Positions 1-9,713 of a stretch of 64,000 nt of DNA are shown piece after piece (position 1 is the stretch's first letter; every line of letters begins with the position of its first letter). The notes under the pieces are model-generated. The model did no database searches and was not told the DNA's origin. It worked only from the letters and a program-made list of their open reading frames with translations. The stretch spans positions 2,616,001-2,680,000 of the forward strand of contig NZ_CP090557.1 in the NCBI RefSeq assembly GCF_021484805.1, given 5' to 3'. A program made the translations under genes and the position numbers. This DNA is from Tellurirhabdus bombi. Its GTDB lineage: Bacteria; Bacteroidota; Bacteroidia; Cytophagales; Spirosomataceae.

Positions 1-2
1 CA

Positions 3-2420
3 TTATATGGCTTGCGGGGTGCCAACGGGGTGGTTGTTATTACCACTAAATCAGGAAAGGCCGGTGCTTTCCGAGCCAATTACAGCGGCACATTCGGCAT
101 CGAGAATGTTAATAAATACCCCGAAGTACAGGATAAATACACCATTGGTTATTCGGGTGTTTATAATCCGCAGGATTTCTTTCCGTCGTGGGGACCAACC
201 GTGGAGGAGGCCATCAAGATCGATCCTACGCATCCGCAGAAGCTTTACAACCACTTCAAGGATGCCTATAGTACCGGTAAGCAATACCAAAACAACCTGT
301 CTTTCTCGGGCGGTACCGACAAGATTAATTTTCTGTCGTCCATCGGTCATTTGCGCCACGAAGGGGTCATTCCATTCACGGATTTTAACAAACTGTCGGT
401 TCGTCTGAATACGAATGTTAAGTTCAGCGAGAAGTTCACGACCAACGCTAACCTGAATTTTATCAATTCGGGCGGCGACCGGTACAATGCCGACCGTTTT
501 AGCGAGAGTTTGAGCTACTGGTCGCCGCGTTACGACGTGCGGGATTACCTGAATGCCGACGGAACGTATAAAACCTACGGTAACGGCAATCCGCTTTATG
601 GTGCCATGACCAACAAGCTGACCGACAACGTGAACCGACTGGTGGGGGGCATGAACTTTGTCTACAAACCCTTATCCTGGCTGACACTGAACTACCGCGC
701 GGGGATCGATACCTACTCGGAAGATCGCAAAAGAACGGCACCCGGTCCCATGGGAATTGCCAACGAGCGTGTGTATGAAGACAACGGATTGGGTTTTGTT
801 TATCAGTATAACACCAATTTCAGAGCCATCACCTCGACATTTACGGCCAGCGCCAACACCAAGTTAGGGGAAAGCATAAATGCTACTTTCCGTCTTGGAC
901 ATGACCTGTACAACCGCCGGATTCGGAGTTTTGGCGCTGAAGGAACGGAGCTAAGCGTTTATGACTACTTCGATCTGCGGAATGCCAAAACGGTGGTGCC
1001 AACGCAAGGGGCCGAAGACTATCGGTTGATGGGTATTTTCGGAGAATTAACCCTGGATTACAAAGATTATCTGTTCCTAACGCTGACAGGCCGGAATGAC
1101 GTAACCTCGTCGCTCATGGCACCGAATAACTCGTTCTTCTATCCATCCGCCAGCCTTGGGTATGTCTTTTCGCAGCATTTCAAGCTGCCCTCGGTGATTA
1201 GCATGGGTAAAGTCCGGGCTTCTTACGCCAAAATCGGGAAAGATGCGGCTCCGTATTCAACCGTTACGGGTTATTCGGCTTACACGAACCTTCCGGCGGG
1301 AACAACCGGCTTTACCCGGGGTGCCCTGCTCGGCGACCCGAATCTGCGCCCTGAATTCACGGATACCTACGAAGGCGGTCTGGAAATGAGTTTTCTGGAA
1401 AATCGCTTAGGACTGGATTTAACGTACTACCACTCCATCAGTAAAGACCAGATTATCCGAGTCGATGTAACTTCATCGACGGGATACGTCGTTGCGGCTA
1501 TTAACTCGGGCTCGATGCGCAACAAAGGACTTGAGCTGATTTTGAGAGCCACGCCAATTCGGCGCGGGAAATTTAACTGGGACGTTAATCTGAATTTCTC
1601 GGCCAACCGGAACAAGATTCTGAGTCTGCGCGATGGTCTGACGGAAATTAACTATGCCTCGCAGTTTGGTTATTCCAGCTCGACCGTGTCGATGAAGCTG
1701 ATTCCTGGTTATGCTTACGGAAACTTGTATGGACGAGGCTACCAGCGTTACTACGCCAACCCAAGCGAAAATACCTCCGTTGAGCTGGATAGAAGCCGTC
1801 CTATTGTGATCGGTGCCAACGGCTTCCCGGTGATCAGCACGGCCCAAAAATTGTTGGGTAATTCACAACCGGACTGGATTGGCGGTATTACTAACACCCT
1901 GAGCTACGGCAATTTCTCGGTAACCGCTCTGGTAGACGCGCGTATCGGGCAGGATCGGTACAATCAGTTAGGAAACTTCTTCTCGGCCTTCGGAATTGCC
2001 AAATACACGGAAGATCGCAACGATACCAAGGTTTTTGAGGGCGTTTTGGCCGATGGAAGTCCGAATACCAAAGCGGTTTGGCTGGGCCAGGGCGTTGGGC
2101 CGGATGGCGTAAACTACGGCAACGGGTTCTACCGGAATGTGCACCGGGGCGTCTCCGAAAACTTCATCGAAGATGCTTCGTGGGTGCGGCTCCGTTCGGT
2201 GGGCGTATCGTACAGTTTGCCGACGTCGTTGCTGAAAAATTCGTTTATCAAGAATGTGCGCATGAGCCTGACGGGCAACAACCTGGCCTTGTGGACCAAG
2301 TACACCGGGTACGATCCTGAAACAAGTTCGTCAAACAGCGGAAGCAACGTTGATGGATTTAGCGGATTTACGTACCCCGCCGTGCGCAGCTTCCTGTTCT
2401 CGTTAAATGTTGGTTTTTAA
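3..2420 (+). CDS. SusC/RagA-type TonB-dependent transporter, 5' truncated
   Basis: This is the C-terminal part (805 residues visible) of a SusC-like outer-membrane transporter that would import an oligosaccharide or other nutrient together with its SusD lipoprotein. The reading frame is open from the first bases of the window, and the first residues read LYGLRGANGVVVITTK, the conserved end of the plug domain in SusC proteins, so the signal peptide, CarboxypepD-like domain and most of the plug lie outside. The rest is beta-barrel with the usual alternation of aromatic and polar residues, and it ends in FSLNVGF with a terminal Phe, as expected for an outer-membrane barrel. The SusD partner starts 22 bp after the stop. 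The substrate cannot be read from the sequence. The family is certain; only the missing start is unresolved. Confidence 0.93.
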   Translation, partial: LYGLRGANGVVVITTKSGKAGAFRANYSGTFGIENVNKYPEVQDKYTIGYSGVYNPQDFFPSWGPTVEEAIKIDPTHPQKLYNHFKDAYSTGKQYQNNLSFSGGTDKINFLSSIGHLRHEGVIPFTDFNKLSVRLNTNVKFSEKFTTNANLNFINSGGDRYNADRFSESLSYWSPRYDVRDYLNADGTYKTYGNGNPLYGAMTNKLTDNVNRLVGGMNFVYKPLSWLTLNYRAGIDTYSEDRKRTAPGPMGIANERVYEDNGLGFVYQYNTNFRAITSTFTASANTKLGESINATFRLGHDLYNRRIRSFGAEGTELSVYDYFDLRNAKTVVPTQGAEDYRLMGIFGELTLDYKDYLFLTLTGRNDVTSSLMAPNNSFFYPSASLGYVFSQHFKLPSVISMGKVRASYAKIGKDAAPYSTVTGYSAYTNLPAGTTGFTRGALLGDPNLRPEFTDTYEGGLEMSFLENRLGLDLTYYHSISKDQIIRVDVTSSTGYVVAAINSGSMRNKGLELILRATPIRRGKFNWDVNLNFSANRNKILSLRDGLTEINYASQFGYSSSTVSMKLIPGYAYGNLYGRGYQRYYANPSENTSVELDRSRPIVIGANGFPVISTAQKLLGNSQPDWIGGITNTLSYGNFSVTALVDARIGQDRYNQLGNFFSAFGIAKYTEDRNDTKVFEGVLADGSPNTKAVWLGQGVGPDGVNYGNGFYRNVHRGVSENFIEDASWVRLRSVGVSYSLPTSLLKNSFIKNVRMSLTGNNLALWTKYTGYDPETSSSNSGSNVDGFSGFTYPAVRSFLFSLNVGF

Positions 2421-2442
2421 GGACTTATTTCTCTTGATTGTC

Positions 2443-3861
2443 ATGAAATTCTCTCATAAATACATTGTCCCGGTGCTGACTGGTCTGCTGGTGGTTGGCA
2501 TGGGCGGCTGCAAGGATTACTTTGAACTTAATCAAAATCCAAGCCTGATTTCCAATGCGCCGCTCAGTTCACTGCTTTCGACGACGACGCAGAAAACGGC
2601 CCTGAACTCGCAGCGGGTAGGCGGTTTTACATCTTATTTTGTGCAGTATCTGGCCAGTCCAGGCTCCGGCGGGTCAACGGATACCTACCAGATCACCGAT
2701 TATACGTCCACCTGGGATGCCGTTTATTTCGGGATGGCTGATTTGTATGACATGAAGCGCTCAGCCCAGGAGCAGGGCTCGTCTGAATACGTGGGTGTGG
2801 CTAATGTCATGATTGCGTATCACCTGACTCTCATTGCCGATGTGTTTGGCAGTGCGCCGTTTTCCGATGCATTCACGGGAACGACGCTGACGCCTAAATA
2901 CGATACGGCGGAAGAGTTATACGCTACTTCGCTTACCTTGTTGAACGAAGGCATTGCGGAACTGTCAAAAACAGATTCGAAGGTAAAACTCTCCGCGGCG
3001 AATGATTTGATTCATAAAGGCAATATGGCTGCCTGGATCAAAACGGCTTATGCCCTCAAGGCACGGATGCTCAACAAGGTATCCAAACAAAGCAGCTACA
3101 AGCCCGCCGACGTACTGGATGCGGTTTCCAAATCCTACACGTCGAATGCCGACGATGCGCAGATGTCGTCGTTCCTGTTGCGGAACCCCTGGGCGCAGGT
3201 GGCGCGGAACAATGCCGCGCTGGTCCTGGACGGCTGGCTGTCTGAGCAGTTTGTCAATCACCTGAATGGCGTAACCTACGGCGTTTTTGATCCCCGGATT
3301 GAGAAAATCACGGACAAAACCGTGAACAACGATTACAAAGGAACGGTCAACGGACAAGGCAACGTGGGGGGCAACAACACGGTTAAGGACGAAACGTACA
3401 TTTCGCTGAATTCACCGCTTACGGGTGACAACTCGCCACTGCTGATTGTGACCTACGCAGAAATGAAATTCGTCGAAGCGGAAGCGGCCCTTAGAGCGGG
3501 CGATAGAGCCCGGGCGTATAATGCGTATCTGACCGGAATCCGGGCCAACATGGACAAATACGGCGTGGCAGCAGCGGCTCGGGATGGCTATCTGGCTAAT
3601 CCGGCAGTAAGTGCCAGTGCGGCAACCCTTACATTGGACCTTATTTTCAAGGAAAAATACGTGGTTACCTACCTGAATCCCGAAGCTTGGAATGATGCCC
3701 GGCGCTACGATTACAAGTACAAAGACTTCGGTTTGCCAGTTAACGCGGCGCTTCCCACATTTATCCGTCGGGCGGCCTACCCGAATGGCGAAACAACGAA
3801 GAACGGAGCGAATTTACCAGCCGAGGTAGCCTTATCGACACCGCTCTGGTGGGACAAATAG
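2443..3861 (+). CDS. SusD/RagB-family nutrient-binding lipoprotein (SusD-like_2 type)
   Basis: Surface lipoprotein of 472 residues that partners the SusC barrel directly upstream. I chose the ATG at 2443 because it gives a clean lipoprotein signal (MKFSHKY, a hydrophobic stretch, then GMGGC with Cys at the lipobox); a longer reading from 2407 would put 12 odd residues before it and overlap susC. After the Cys comes DYFELNQNPS, the start typical of the SusD-like_2 group, followed by the alpha-helical TPR-like body (SYFVQYLASPG, TLIADVFGSAPFSDAF). The C-terminal part holds IFKEKYV and NPEAWNDARRYDY, conserved in this group. It forms a two-gene operon with susC and is closed by the terminator at 3884-3911. 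Its ligand is unknown. Confidence 0.92.
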   Translation: MKFSHKYIVPVLTGLLVVGMGGCKDYFELNQNPSLISNAPLSSLLSTTTQKTALNSQRVGGFTSYFVQYLASPGSGGSTDTYQITDYTSTWDAVYFGMADLYDMKRSAQEQGSSEYVGVANVMIAYHLTLIADVFGSAPFSDAFTGTTLTPKYDTAEELYATSLTLLNEGIAELSKTDSKVKLSAANDLIHKGNMAAWIKTAYALKARMLNKVSKQSSYKPADVLDAVSKSYTSNADDAQMSSFLLRNPWAQVARNNAALVLDGWLSEQFVNHLNGVTYGVFDPRIEKITDKTVNNDYKGTVNGQGNVGGNNTVKDETYISLNSPLTGDNSPLLIVTYAEMKFVEAEAALRAGDRARAYNAYLTGIRANMDKYGVAAAARDGYLANPAVSASAATLTLDLIFKEKYVVTYLNPEAWNDARRYDYKYKDFGLPVNAALPTFIRRAAYPNGETTKNGANLPAEVALSTPLWWDK

Positions 3862-3883
3862 AACAAAAATCTAGGCTTGAGTG

Positions 3884-3911
3884 AAAAAGGCGGTCATATG
3901 ACCGCCTTTTT
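3884..3911 (+). terminator. Rho-independent terminator after the first susCD pair
   Basis: Perfect 28-nt palindrome: the 14-nt arm 3884-3897 (AAAAAGGCGGTCAT) is followed directly by its exact complement 3898-3911, which ends in five T. It lies 23 bp after the SusD stop and separates the two SusC/SusD pairs, so they are probably independent transcription units. The A-run before and T-run after would let it act in both directions. Confidence 0.85.
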
Positions 3912-4072
3912 GTTTAATATACTACAAAAGCTTCTGGATGTAGTATTATTTTCTGTATATTTTGAATAATATGAGCCTTCTTTTCTTGTACTTTTTATAT
4001 TTCAAGAAAGATTAGAAGTAAATTAGAAATCGGTTCTGCTTTTCTATAAGAAGTTGCTATCTCAATACTTAT

Positions 4073-7000
4073 ATGAAAAGGAAGTCTACACAAACATGGA
4101 GGCGGGTTTTTGTGAGCGGAGCGTTTGCTGTTTGCTTGTTTCCGCTAAATTCTGCCTGGGCGGTGCCAAATTACAAGGAAAGCCCCACGCTGAGGCAGTT
4201 GGCTGACAAGACCATAACAGGTCGCGTATTATCAAAGGAGGATAATACACCAATACCGGGTGTTACTGTGGTGGTTAAAAACACGACGAATGGAACCACA
4301 ACCGATGTAGAAGGCCGTTACAAGCTCAATGTGCCTGACGATAAGGCGGTTCTTGTCTTCTCCTCGGTGGGCTACGTATCGCAGGAGGTTATCGTTGGAA
4401 GCCAAAGTACGCTGGACATTGCCTTAAGCAGCGATCAGAAAACCTTGAGTGAGGTAGTTGTGGTGGGGTACGGAACGCAGAAAAAGCGTGATTTAACGGG
4501 GGCCGTTTCGCAAATCAACACGACGAAGCTGGAGAATGAAAACCCCAACTCGGTTCAGGACATCCTGCGCGGAAACGTTGCTGGTCTGAACGTAGGGATG
4601 TCACCGTCAGCGAAAGGAGGCGGTAGCTTGCTGGTGCGGGGGCGTAATTCACTGAACGCGGCGACCAGTCCATTGCTGGTTCTGGACGGGGCTATTTACT
4701 ACGGAGAGCTATCCGATATTAACCCCAACGATATTCAAACCATCGATGTATTGAAAGATGCCAGCTCGGCGGCCGTATTCGGTGCTAAGGCGGCGAGCGG
4801 GGTTATTCTGATTACAACCAAGAAAGGCGAAGAAGGAAAGCCCCGCATCAACATCAATACCAATGCCGGCGTTGGAAGCGTATCCCGCAACCAGCCCGTT
4901 CTGGGACCAGATGAGTTTATTTCCTGGCGGAGCGATGTGATGAAAAACATCAACACCAGTTATAAGCCAGGTCAGTTTGACAACCCCAACAACCTGCCTT
5001 CGGGTGTGACACTTGACCAGTGGCTGGCCTACGACGGATCATCGGGCGACCCAACGACCATCTGGTTGCAGCGCCTGAACCTACAGCCCGTCGAAATTGA
5101 AAACTACAAGGCCGGACGCAGTGTAAACTGGTACGACAAAGTGTTCCAAAACGGTATGCGGCAGGATCATACGGTCAGCCTTTCCGGTAAAAAAGACGGG
5201 ACAAACTACTACATGTCGCTGGGTTACCTGGACAACAAGGGGATTATTTCCGGCGACCGCTTCAAAACCGTTCGGGGGCGGCTAAATCTGGAAAGTAAAG
5301 TAAGTAGCTTCTTATCCCTTGGAACCACGTTGCAGTTTGCCGATCGCGATGAAAGCCAGGTTCCTGTCGATTGGGGACTAGCCCGGATTCTTTCGCCCTG
5401 GGGTTCTGAATATAACGAAGATGGTAGCTACAAATGGCGTCCGAATAACGAAGCGAGTGGCGGGAATCACCCGAATTATGCCCCTAGTTTCACCGATCGG
5501 CGGCAAAAAATCACCACGCTGAACACCACGTTATTTGCGCAGGCAACGCTTCCGTTTGGGATTACGTATCGCGTCAATTTCACCCCGCGTTTTGAGTTTT
5601 ATGAGCGTTATAACCACGAATCCTCGAAACACGCCGAATGGGCAGCCACGGGCGGAAGCGTTAGCCGCCAGCAGCGCAAAACGTACTACTGGCAGGTGGA
5701 TAACATCATCAAATGGAACAAAACCCTTGGAGATCACAATTTTGACGTAACGCTGCTCGCCAACGCGGAGAAATACCAGCGGTGGGACAATACCATGACC
5801 AACAAGGGGTTATTGCCTTCCGATGTGTTGGGCTATCACGGAATTAGCACGGGTACAAACCCAACGGTGACGAGCAACGATGAATACAGCACCGGCGATG
5901 GTCTGATGGCCCGTTTGTTTTATTCGTTGAAAGATCGCTACATGGTTACGTTGTCCACGCGTCGGGACGGTTATTCGGCTTTCGGGCAAAAGAACCCACG
6001 CGCTCAGTTCTCTTCGGCGGCACTCGGCTGGGTGTTTACGGACGAGAAATTCTTCAAAAGCAGCTGGATGAACTACGGTAAACTCCGGTTATCCTGGGGA
6101 AGCAACGGAAACCGGGACATTGGTCGCTACGTTTCCCTGTCTGATTTGAACACGGGTAAGTATTTATATGTCCGGCCCGACGGAACGGTGTATCAGGCCA
6201 ACCAGTTGTATGTGAACCGCATGCAGAATCCGAACCTGAAATGGGAGCGGACTTCATCCCTGAACCTGGGCTTTGATTTTGGGCTGTTTAACAACCGACT
6301 GGATGGCTCTTTTGAAGTCTATCATTCGTCAACGAAGGATTTGCTGGTTCAGCGTTCTTTGCCGAACGTCGTTGGTTTCGACTGGGTGATGGATAACCTG
6401 GGCGAGGTGCAGAACCGAGGCTTCGAAATTAGCCTGAACTCGGTGAACATGAATCGGGAGAACTTCTCCTGGCGGACGACATTCAACCTCCAGTTAAACC
6501 GGAATAAAATCGTACACCTTTATGGAGACTACGATGAAAACGGAAAAGAGATTGATGACGTAAGCAACCGCTGGTTCATTGGCCATTCCATTGATGAAAT
6601 CTGGGACTTCAAGGTCGATGGCGTATGGCAAACGTCTGAAAAAGACCAGGCCGCCAAATACGGCGTGAAACCCGGTGATTTCAAGATTCGGGACGTAAAC
6701 GAGGATGGTAAATACACCAATGACGATAAGATGTTCCAGGGGTGGAGAAATCCGCGCTTCCGCTGGACCCTGCGCAACGAGTTCAAGCTGTTTAAAAACC
6801 TGGATGTGTCGTTTGTGATGTACTCGTACTGGGGGCACAAGGCTGGATTTAACCAGGCGAAAAATCGGGATGGCTTCCTGGACCGGACCAGCTCGTATGT
6901 ATTTCCATACTGGACCGAAGCCAATCCAAGCAACGAATGGGCGCGTCTGTATTCGAGCGAAGGAAGCACCAGCGGTTTTGGCGTGTACCGCGACCGCTCG

Positions 7001-7213
7001 TTTATTCGATTCGACAACATTTCGCTGGGCTACAGTTTGCCCAAATCATTGGTCCAGAAAGCAAGCGTACAGAATCTGAAAGTGTTTGCTTCCGTCCGGA
7101 ACATCGGCTACTTCGCACCAACCTGGAACTACTGGGATGCGGAGCCTGACGATGATGGAAATAACGTTCCAACACCAAGAATTATATCGGTAGGGCTTGA
7201 CATCACCCTGTAA
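4073..7213 (+). CDS. SusC/RagA-type TonB-linked outer-membrane transporter, complete
   Basis: Complete SusC-like transporter of 1046 residues. Order of parts: signal peptide (about residues 1-30, ending SAWA), a CarboxypepD_reg-like domain (TGRVLSKEDNTPIPGV, about 48-120), the TonB-box-like segment LSEVVVVGYGTQKK (about 126-139), plug domain (QDILRGNVAGLNV; LLVRGRNSLN; DVLKDASSAAVFGAKAASG) and then the 22-strand barrel ending in VGLDITL. There is no STN domain, so direct signalling to an anti-sigma factor is not suggested. It carries the SusC form of the plug end with ITTKKG. The SusD partner starts 27 bp downstream. The 160-bp stretch after the upstream terminator must hold its promoter, but I found no convincing one. 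The substrate is unknown. Confidence 0.95.
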   Translation: MKRKSTQTWRRVFVSGAFAVCLFPLNSAWAVPNYKESPTLRQLADKTITGRVLSKEDNTPIPGVTVVVKNTTNGTTTDVEGRYKLNVPDDKAVLVFSSVGYVSQEVIVGSQSTLDIALSSDQKTLSEVVVVGYGTQKKRDLTGAVSQINTTKLENENPNSVQDILRGNVAGLNVGMSPSAKGGGSLLVRGRNSLNAATSPLLVLDGAIYYGELSDINPNDIQTIDVLKDASSAAVFGAKAASGVILITTKKGEEGKPRININTNAGVGSVSRNQPVLGPDEFISWRSDVMKNINTSYKPGQFDNPNNLPSGVTLDQWLAYDGSSGDPTTIWLQRLNLQPVEIENYKAGRSVNWYDKVFQNGMRQDHTVSLSGKKDGTNYYMSLGYLDNKGIISGDRFKTVRGRLNLESKVSSFLSLGTTLQFADRDESQVPVDWGLARILSPWGSEYNEDGSYKWRPNNEASGGNHPNYAPSFTDRRQKITTLNTTLFAQATLPFGITYRVNFTPRFEFYERYNHESSKHAEWAATGGSVSRQQRKTYYWQVDNIIKWNKTLGDHNFDVTLLANAEKYQRWDNTMTNKGLLPSDVLGYHGISTGTNPTVTSNDEYSTGDGLMARLFYSLKDRYMVTLSTRRDGYSAFGQKNPRAQFSSAALGWVFTDEKFFKSSWMNYGKLRLSWGSNGNRDIGRYVSLSDLNTGKYLYVRPDGTVYQANQLYVNRMQNPNLKWERTSSLNLGFDFGLFNNRLDGSFEVYHSSTKDLLVQRSLPNVVGFDWVMDNLGEVQNRGFEISLNSVNMNRENFSWRTTFNLQLNRNKIVHLYGDYDENGKEIDDVSNRWFIGHSIDEIWDFKVDGVWQTSEKDQAAKYGVKPGDFKIRDVNEDGKYTNDDKMFQGWRNPRFRWTLRNEFKLFKNLDVSFVMYSYWGHKAGFNQAKNRDGFLDRTSSYVFPYWTEANPSNEWARLYSSEGSTSGFGVYRDRSFIRFDNISLGYSLPKSLVQKASVQNLKVFASVRNIGYFAPTWNYWDAEPDDDGNNVPTPRIISVGLDITL

Positions 7214-7240
7214 TGATCCACCTACTCATTTTTAGCAATC

Positions 7241-9073
7241 ATGAATAATTACAAAATCAATATAAAACGGGGTGTTTTCCTGGGCGCTATCGTTCTGGCA
7301 TCCACACTGACCAGTTGCGATAAATCCTGGCTGGAACCCAAACCCCTGTCCTTTTTTGCTCCTGAGAATACCTTTAACGACCCAAACGGTTTACGGGCTA
7401 CGTTGGTGGCGTGTGAGCGGAACATGCGTTACGAATGGTACGGAGACAACCCGCCCATTGTAACCGAAGCTGTTTTTTCGGACGTAGCGGTTGATGGAAC
7501 TACGGATAAATCGGGTCCGCCCCAGAATTTGGATTTGCAGATTACGCCAACGGCCCAGCTTAATGCGGTCGATTATAACCGGATTGGCTGGTACTGGAGC
7601 GAAGGCTACAAAGGGATTAAATACGCCAATGCCGCCATCACCCGCATTGATCAGCCTCAGTATGCATCGGAGCAGGAAAAGAACGAGATTCTTGGTATGG
7701 CTTATTTTCACCGCGCTTACCGGTATTACCGCCTGACGCATCAGTTCGGAGATGTCCCTCTGATTCTGGAAGAGGTTAATACGCCCAAACTGGATTACCA
7801 GACGACCAGTCGTGATGTGATTCTGAAAAGAATGAAAGAAGACCTGGAGTTTGCGGAGAAATGGGTGCCTGCGGTCATGCCGAAAGGAACGGTCAATAAA
7901 GGGTCGGTTAGCCATTTGCTTACCAAAGTGAATCTGGCGCTGGGCTTGTTTGACGATGCGATTAAGTCGGCCAGCAACGTCATTGACGGCGGAACGCATA
8001 GCCTGATGAAAGCGCGCTTCGGGATCAACCAAAGCGACGCTACACGAAACGTGATCTGGGATTTGCACCGGCCTGAAAATAAATCCCTGCCAGCCAACCG
8101 GGAGGGTCTGATGCTGGTCATCGACCGGTTATTGATTGAAGGGAATTTCGACGGCGGTATTCAGAGCATGCGGAACGCGGTTCCTTTCTGGCACAACAAC
8201 ATCAATACGCCGACGGGTAACCGGGGAACCATTGATACCTACAACATCGAAATCGATCAGGTTTCTAAAGTGGGTCGGGGAATTGGTCGGTTGCGGCCAA
8301 CGTGGTACTCAACCAACAGCGTCTGGGATGATGCTAAAGATTTGCGCCACGCTCCCGGCAACTGGATGCGTATGGAGGATTTGACGTACAACAACCCAGC
8401 CATTAAAGGAAGAGATACGTATTACGGTAAAAACCTGCAACTGCGCACCGCGGCGGGAGCCGTGTTGACCATCGACACGATCCGCAACTGGTTTGCGTGG
8501 CCGCATTACAAAATATTTATTCCTGATCCTGAGCGTGTTCAGCCTGCTGGTGGTCACACCGATTGGTATGTATTCCGACTAGCGGAGACGTATTTGCTAC
8601 GGGCTGAAGCGCATTTCTGGAAGGGCGATCTCGCCAGCGCCGCCAACGACCTGAATCAGGTTCGGACCCGCGCCGGTTGTGATCCGCTGCCCACTTCTAA
8701 AATCAACATCGGTACAATTCTGGACGAACGCGCTCGCGAGCTGTACTATGAAGAGCCCCGTAAAACCGAGCTAACCCGGATTGCCTACATTCTGGCGAAA
8801 ACGGGTAAACCCGCTTACAACGGAAAAACGTATAGTCTGACCAATTTTTCAGACAACAACTTTTTCTTTGATCGGGTCATCGAGAAAAGCAATTTTTACA
8901 ACAAAGGCGTAAAAACGCGCCACGGGGATGAATACAAAATAAGCCCTTACCACGTTCTGTGGCCAATTCCACAAAACGCCATTGATGGCAACTCAAAAGG
9001 AGTCATCAATCAAAATAAAGGCTATGCTGGTTTTGAGCGGAATATTCCCCCATTGACTGAAATTCCTAAATAA
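7241..9073 (+). CDS. SusD/RagB-family nutrient-binding outer-membrane lipoprotein
   Basis: Lipoprotein of 610 residues, partner of the SusC barrel that ends 27 bp upstream. The N-terminus [18 protein letters not shown] leads to the lipobox LTSC at about residue 25. Then come the typical SusD motifs: [16 protein letters not shown], the helical segment [20 protein letters not shown] (about 146-165), and in the C-terminal half [20 protein letters not shown] and LNQVRTRAG, followed by [12 protein letters not shown]. These belong to the classical SusD_RagB domains, a different subgroup from the SusD at 2443, so the two pairs are not recent duplicates of each other. The gene is closed by the terminator at 9095-9132. 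The ligand is not deducible. Confidence 0.94.
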   Translation: MNNYKINIKRGVFLGAIVLASTLTSCDKSWLEPKPLSFFAPENTFNDPNGLRATLVACERNMRYEWYGDNPPIVTEAVFSDVAVDGTTDKSGPPQNLDLQITPTAQLNAVDYNRIGWYWSEGYKGIKYANAAITRIDQPQYASEQEKNEILGMAYFHRAYRYYRLTHQFGDVPLILEEVNTPKLDYQTTSRDVILKRMKEDLEFAEKWVPAVMPKGTVNKGSVSHLLTKVNLALGLFDDAIKSASNVIDGGTHSLMKARFGINQSDATRNVIWDLHRPENKSLPANREGLMLVIDRLLIEGNFDGGIQSMRNAVPFWHNNINTPTGNRGTIDTYNIEIDQVSKVGRGIGRLRPTWYSTNSVWDDAKDLRHAPGNWMRMEDLTYNNPAIKGRDTYYGKNLQLRTAAGAVLTIDTIRNWFAWPHYKIFIPDPERVQPAGGHTDWYVFRLAETYLLRAEAHFWKGDLASAANDLNQVRTRAGCDPLPTSKINIGTILDERARELYYEEPRKTELTRIAYILAKTGKPAYNGKTYSLTNFSDNNFFFDRVIEKSNFYNKGVKTRHGDEYKISPYHVLWPIPQNAIDGNSKGVINQNKGYAGFERNIPPLTEIPK

Positions 9074-9094
9074 AGCATCCATTTAGCACAGAGT

Positions 9095-9132
9095 AAAAGC
9101 AAAAACCACCTTAAGCGGTGGTTTTTGCTTTT
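9095..9132 (+). terminator. Rho-independent terminator after the second susCD pair
   Basis: Inverted repeat with 16-nt perfect arms (AAAAGCAAAAACCACC at 9095-9110 and its complement at 9117-9132) around a 6-nt loop. The 3' arm contains the T-rich GGTTTTTGCTTTT. It starts 22 bp after the SusD stop and precedes the promoter of the FKBP gene. Confidence 0.85.
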
Positions 9133-9140
9133 GTAAGCAG

Positions 9141-9169
9141 TTGGTTAAGTTGGGAAAAGCGTAATTTTG
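9141..9169 (+). promoter_or_regulatory. Bacteroidota-type promoter for the FKBP gene
   Basis: TTG at 9141-9143, an 18-nt spacer, then TAATTTTG at 9162-9169, which matches the -7 consensus TAnnTTTG at every fixed position. The start codon of the FKBP gene is 40 nt downstream and a terminator lies directly upstream, so the placement fits. Confidence 0.55.
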
Positions 9170-9208
9170 AGAAATCGTTTAAAACTTGCGTTGCATTTAA
9201 CCTTAATT

Positions 9209-9679
9209 ATGAAGAAATACATCCTGACCCTGTTTAGTTGTGCGGTCCTTTTGGGCAGTTGCCAGGACAAATCACCCTGCACTGATACCGTAATTACCGC
9301 CAAAGCACCTGATAGTGAGGTTGCTACCCTGAAGAAATACATCGAAGACAACAAAATCAACGCTACTGCCGACAATCGAGGGTTTTACTACACCATCAAC
9401 TCGGCGGGTACGGGGACAAAGCCAACGGTTTGCTCAAATGTATCCGTGAACTACGTTGGCAAGCTAACCAATGGCACTACATTCGACAGTGGGAATGCTG
9501 TCTCGTTTGGACTAAACCAACTGATTGTTGGCTGGCAGGCTGGTATTCCGTTGATCGCGCCGGGCGGAAATATTACGCTGTATTTGCCACCAAGCTTTGC
9601 CTATGGTTCGCAAGCCCAGCAAGGTATTCCGGCTAATTCAATTCTGGTGTTTACAATTGATTTACTGAAAGTTAACTAA
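9209..9679 (+). CDS. FKBP-type peptidyl-prolyl cis-trans isomerase, lipoprotein
   Basis: Predicted 156-residue envelope lipoprotein that would speed prolyl isomerisation during folding of exported proteins. I chose the ATG at 9209 because MKKYILTLFSCAVLLGSC is a clean lipoprotein signal with Cys at position 18; an upstream in-frame start would add 14 residues before it. The FKBP domain fills the C-terminal two thirds: VSVNYVGKLTNGTTFDSG (about 85-102), LIVGWQAGIPLIAPGG and LPPSFAYG, ending in NSILVFTIDLL. The segment between the signal and the domain contains a helix-like linker (EVATLKKYIEDNKI). It is monocistronic, with its own promoter at 9141-9169 and a hairpin after the stop. Confidence 0.9.
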   Translation: MKKYILTLFSCAVLLGSCQDKSPCTDTVITAKAPDSEVATLKKYIEDNKINATADNRGFYYTINSAGTGTKPTVCSNVSVNYVGKLTNGTTFDSGNAVSFGLNQLIVGWQAGIPLIAPGGNITLYLPPSFAYGSQAQQGIPANSILVFTIDLLKVN

Positions 9680-9684
9680 GGAAT

Positions 9685-9713
9685 GAGGTGCCAGCTTACA
9701 GAGCTGGCATTTC
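9685..9713. terminator. Hairpin between convergent FKBP and rarA genes
   Basis: TGCCAGCT (9689-9696) and AGCTGGCA (9702-9709) form a perfect 8-bp stem with a 5-nt loop; GU and AU pairs extend it to 9685 and 9713. It sits between the stop codons of two convergent genes. T-runs are short on both sides, so terminator function is likely but not strong. Confidence 0.5.

Noticed and set aside
3956-3964. TATATTTTG upstream of the complete susC-like gene as a promoter -7 element
   Set aside because: It has three bases between TA and TTTG instead of two and no TTG at the right distance; a promoter must be near, but this one is not supported.
1-9073. The two SusC/SusD pairs as a recent tandem duplication
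   Set aside because: The SusD proteins belong to different subgroups and differ in length (472 and 610 residues), and the SusC barrels are not close in sequence.
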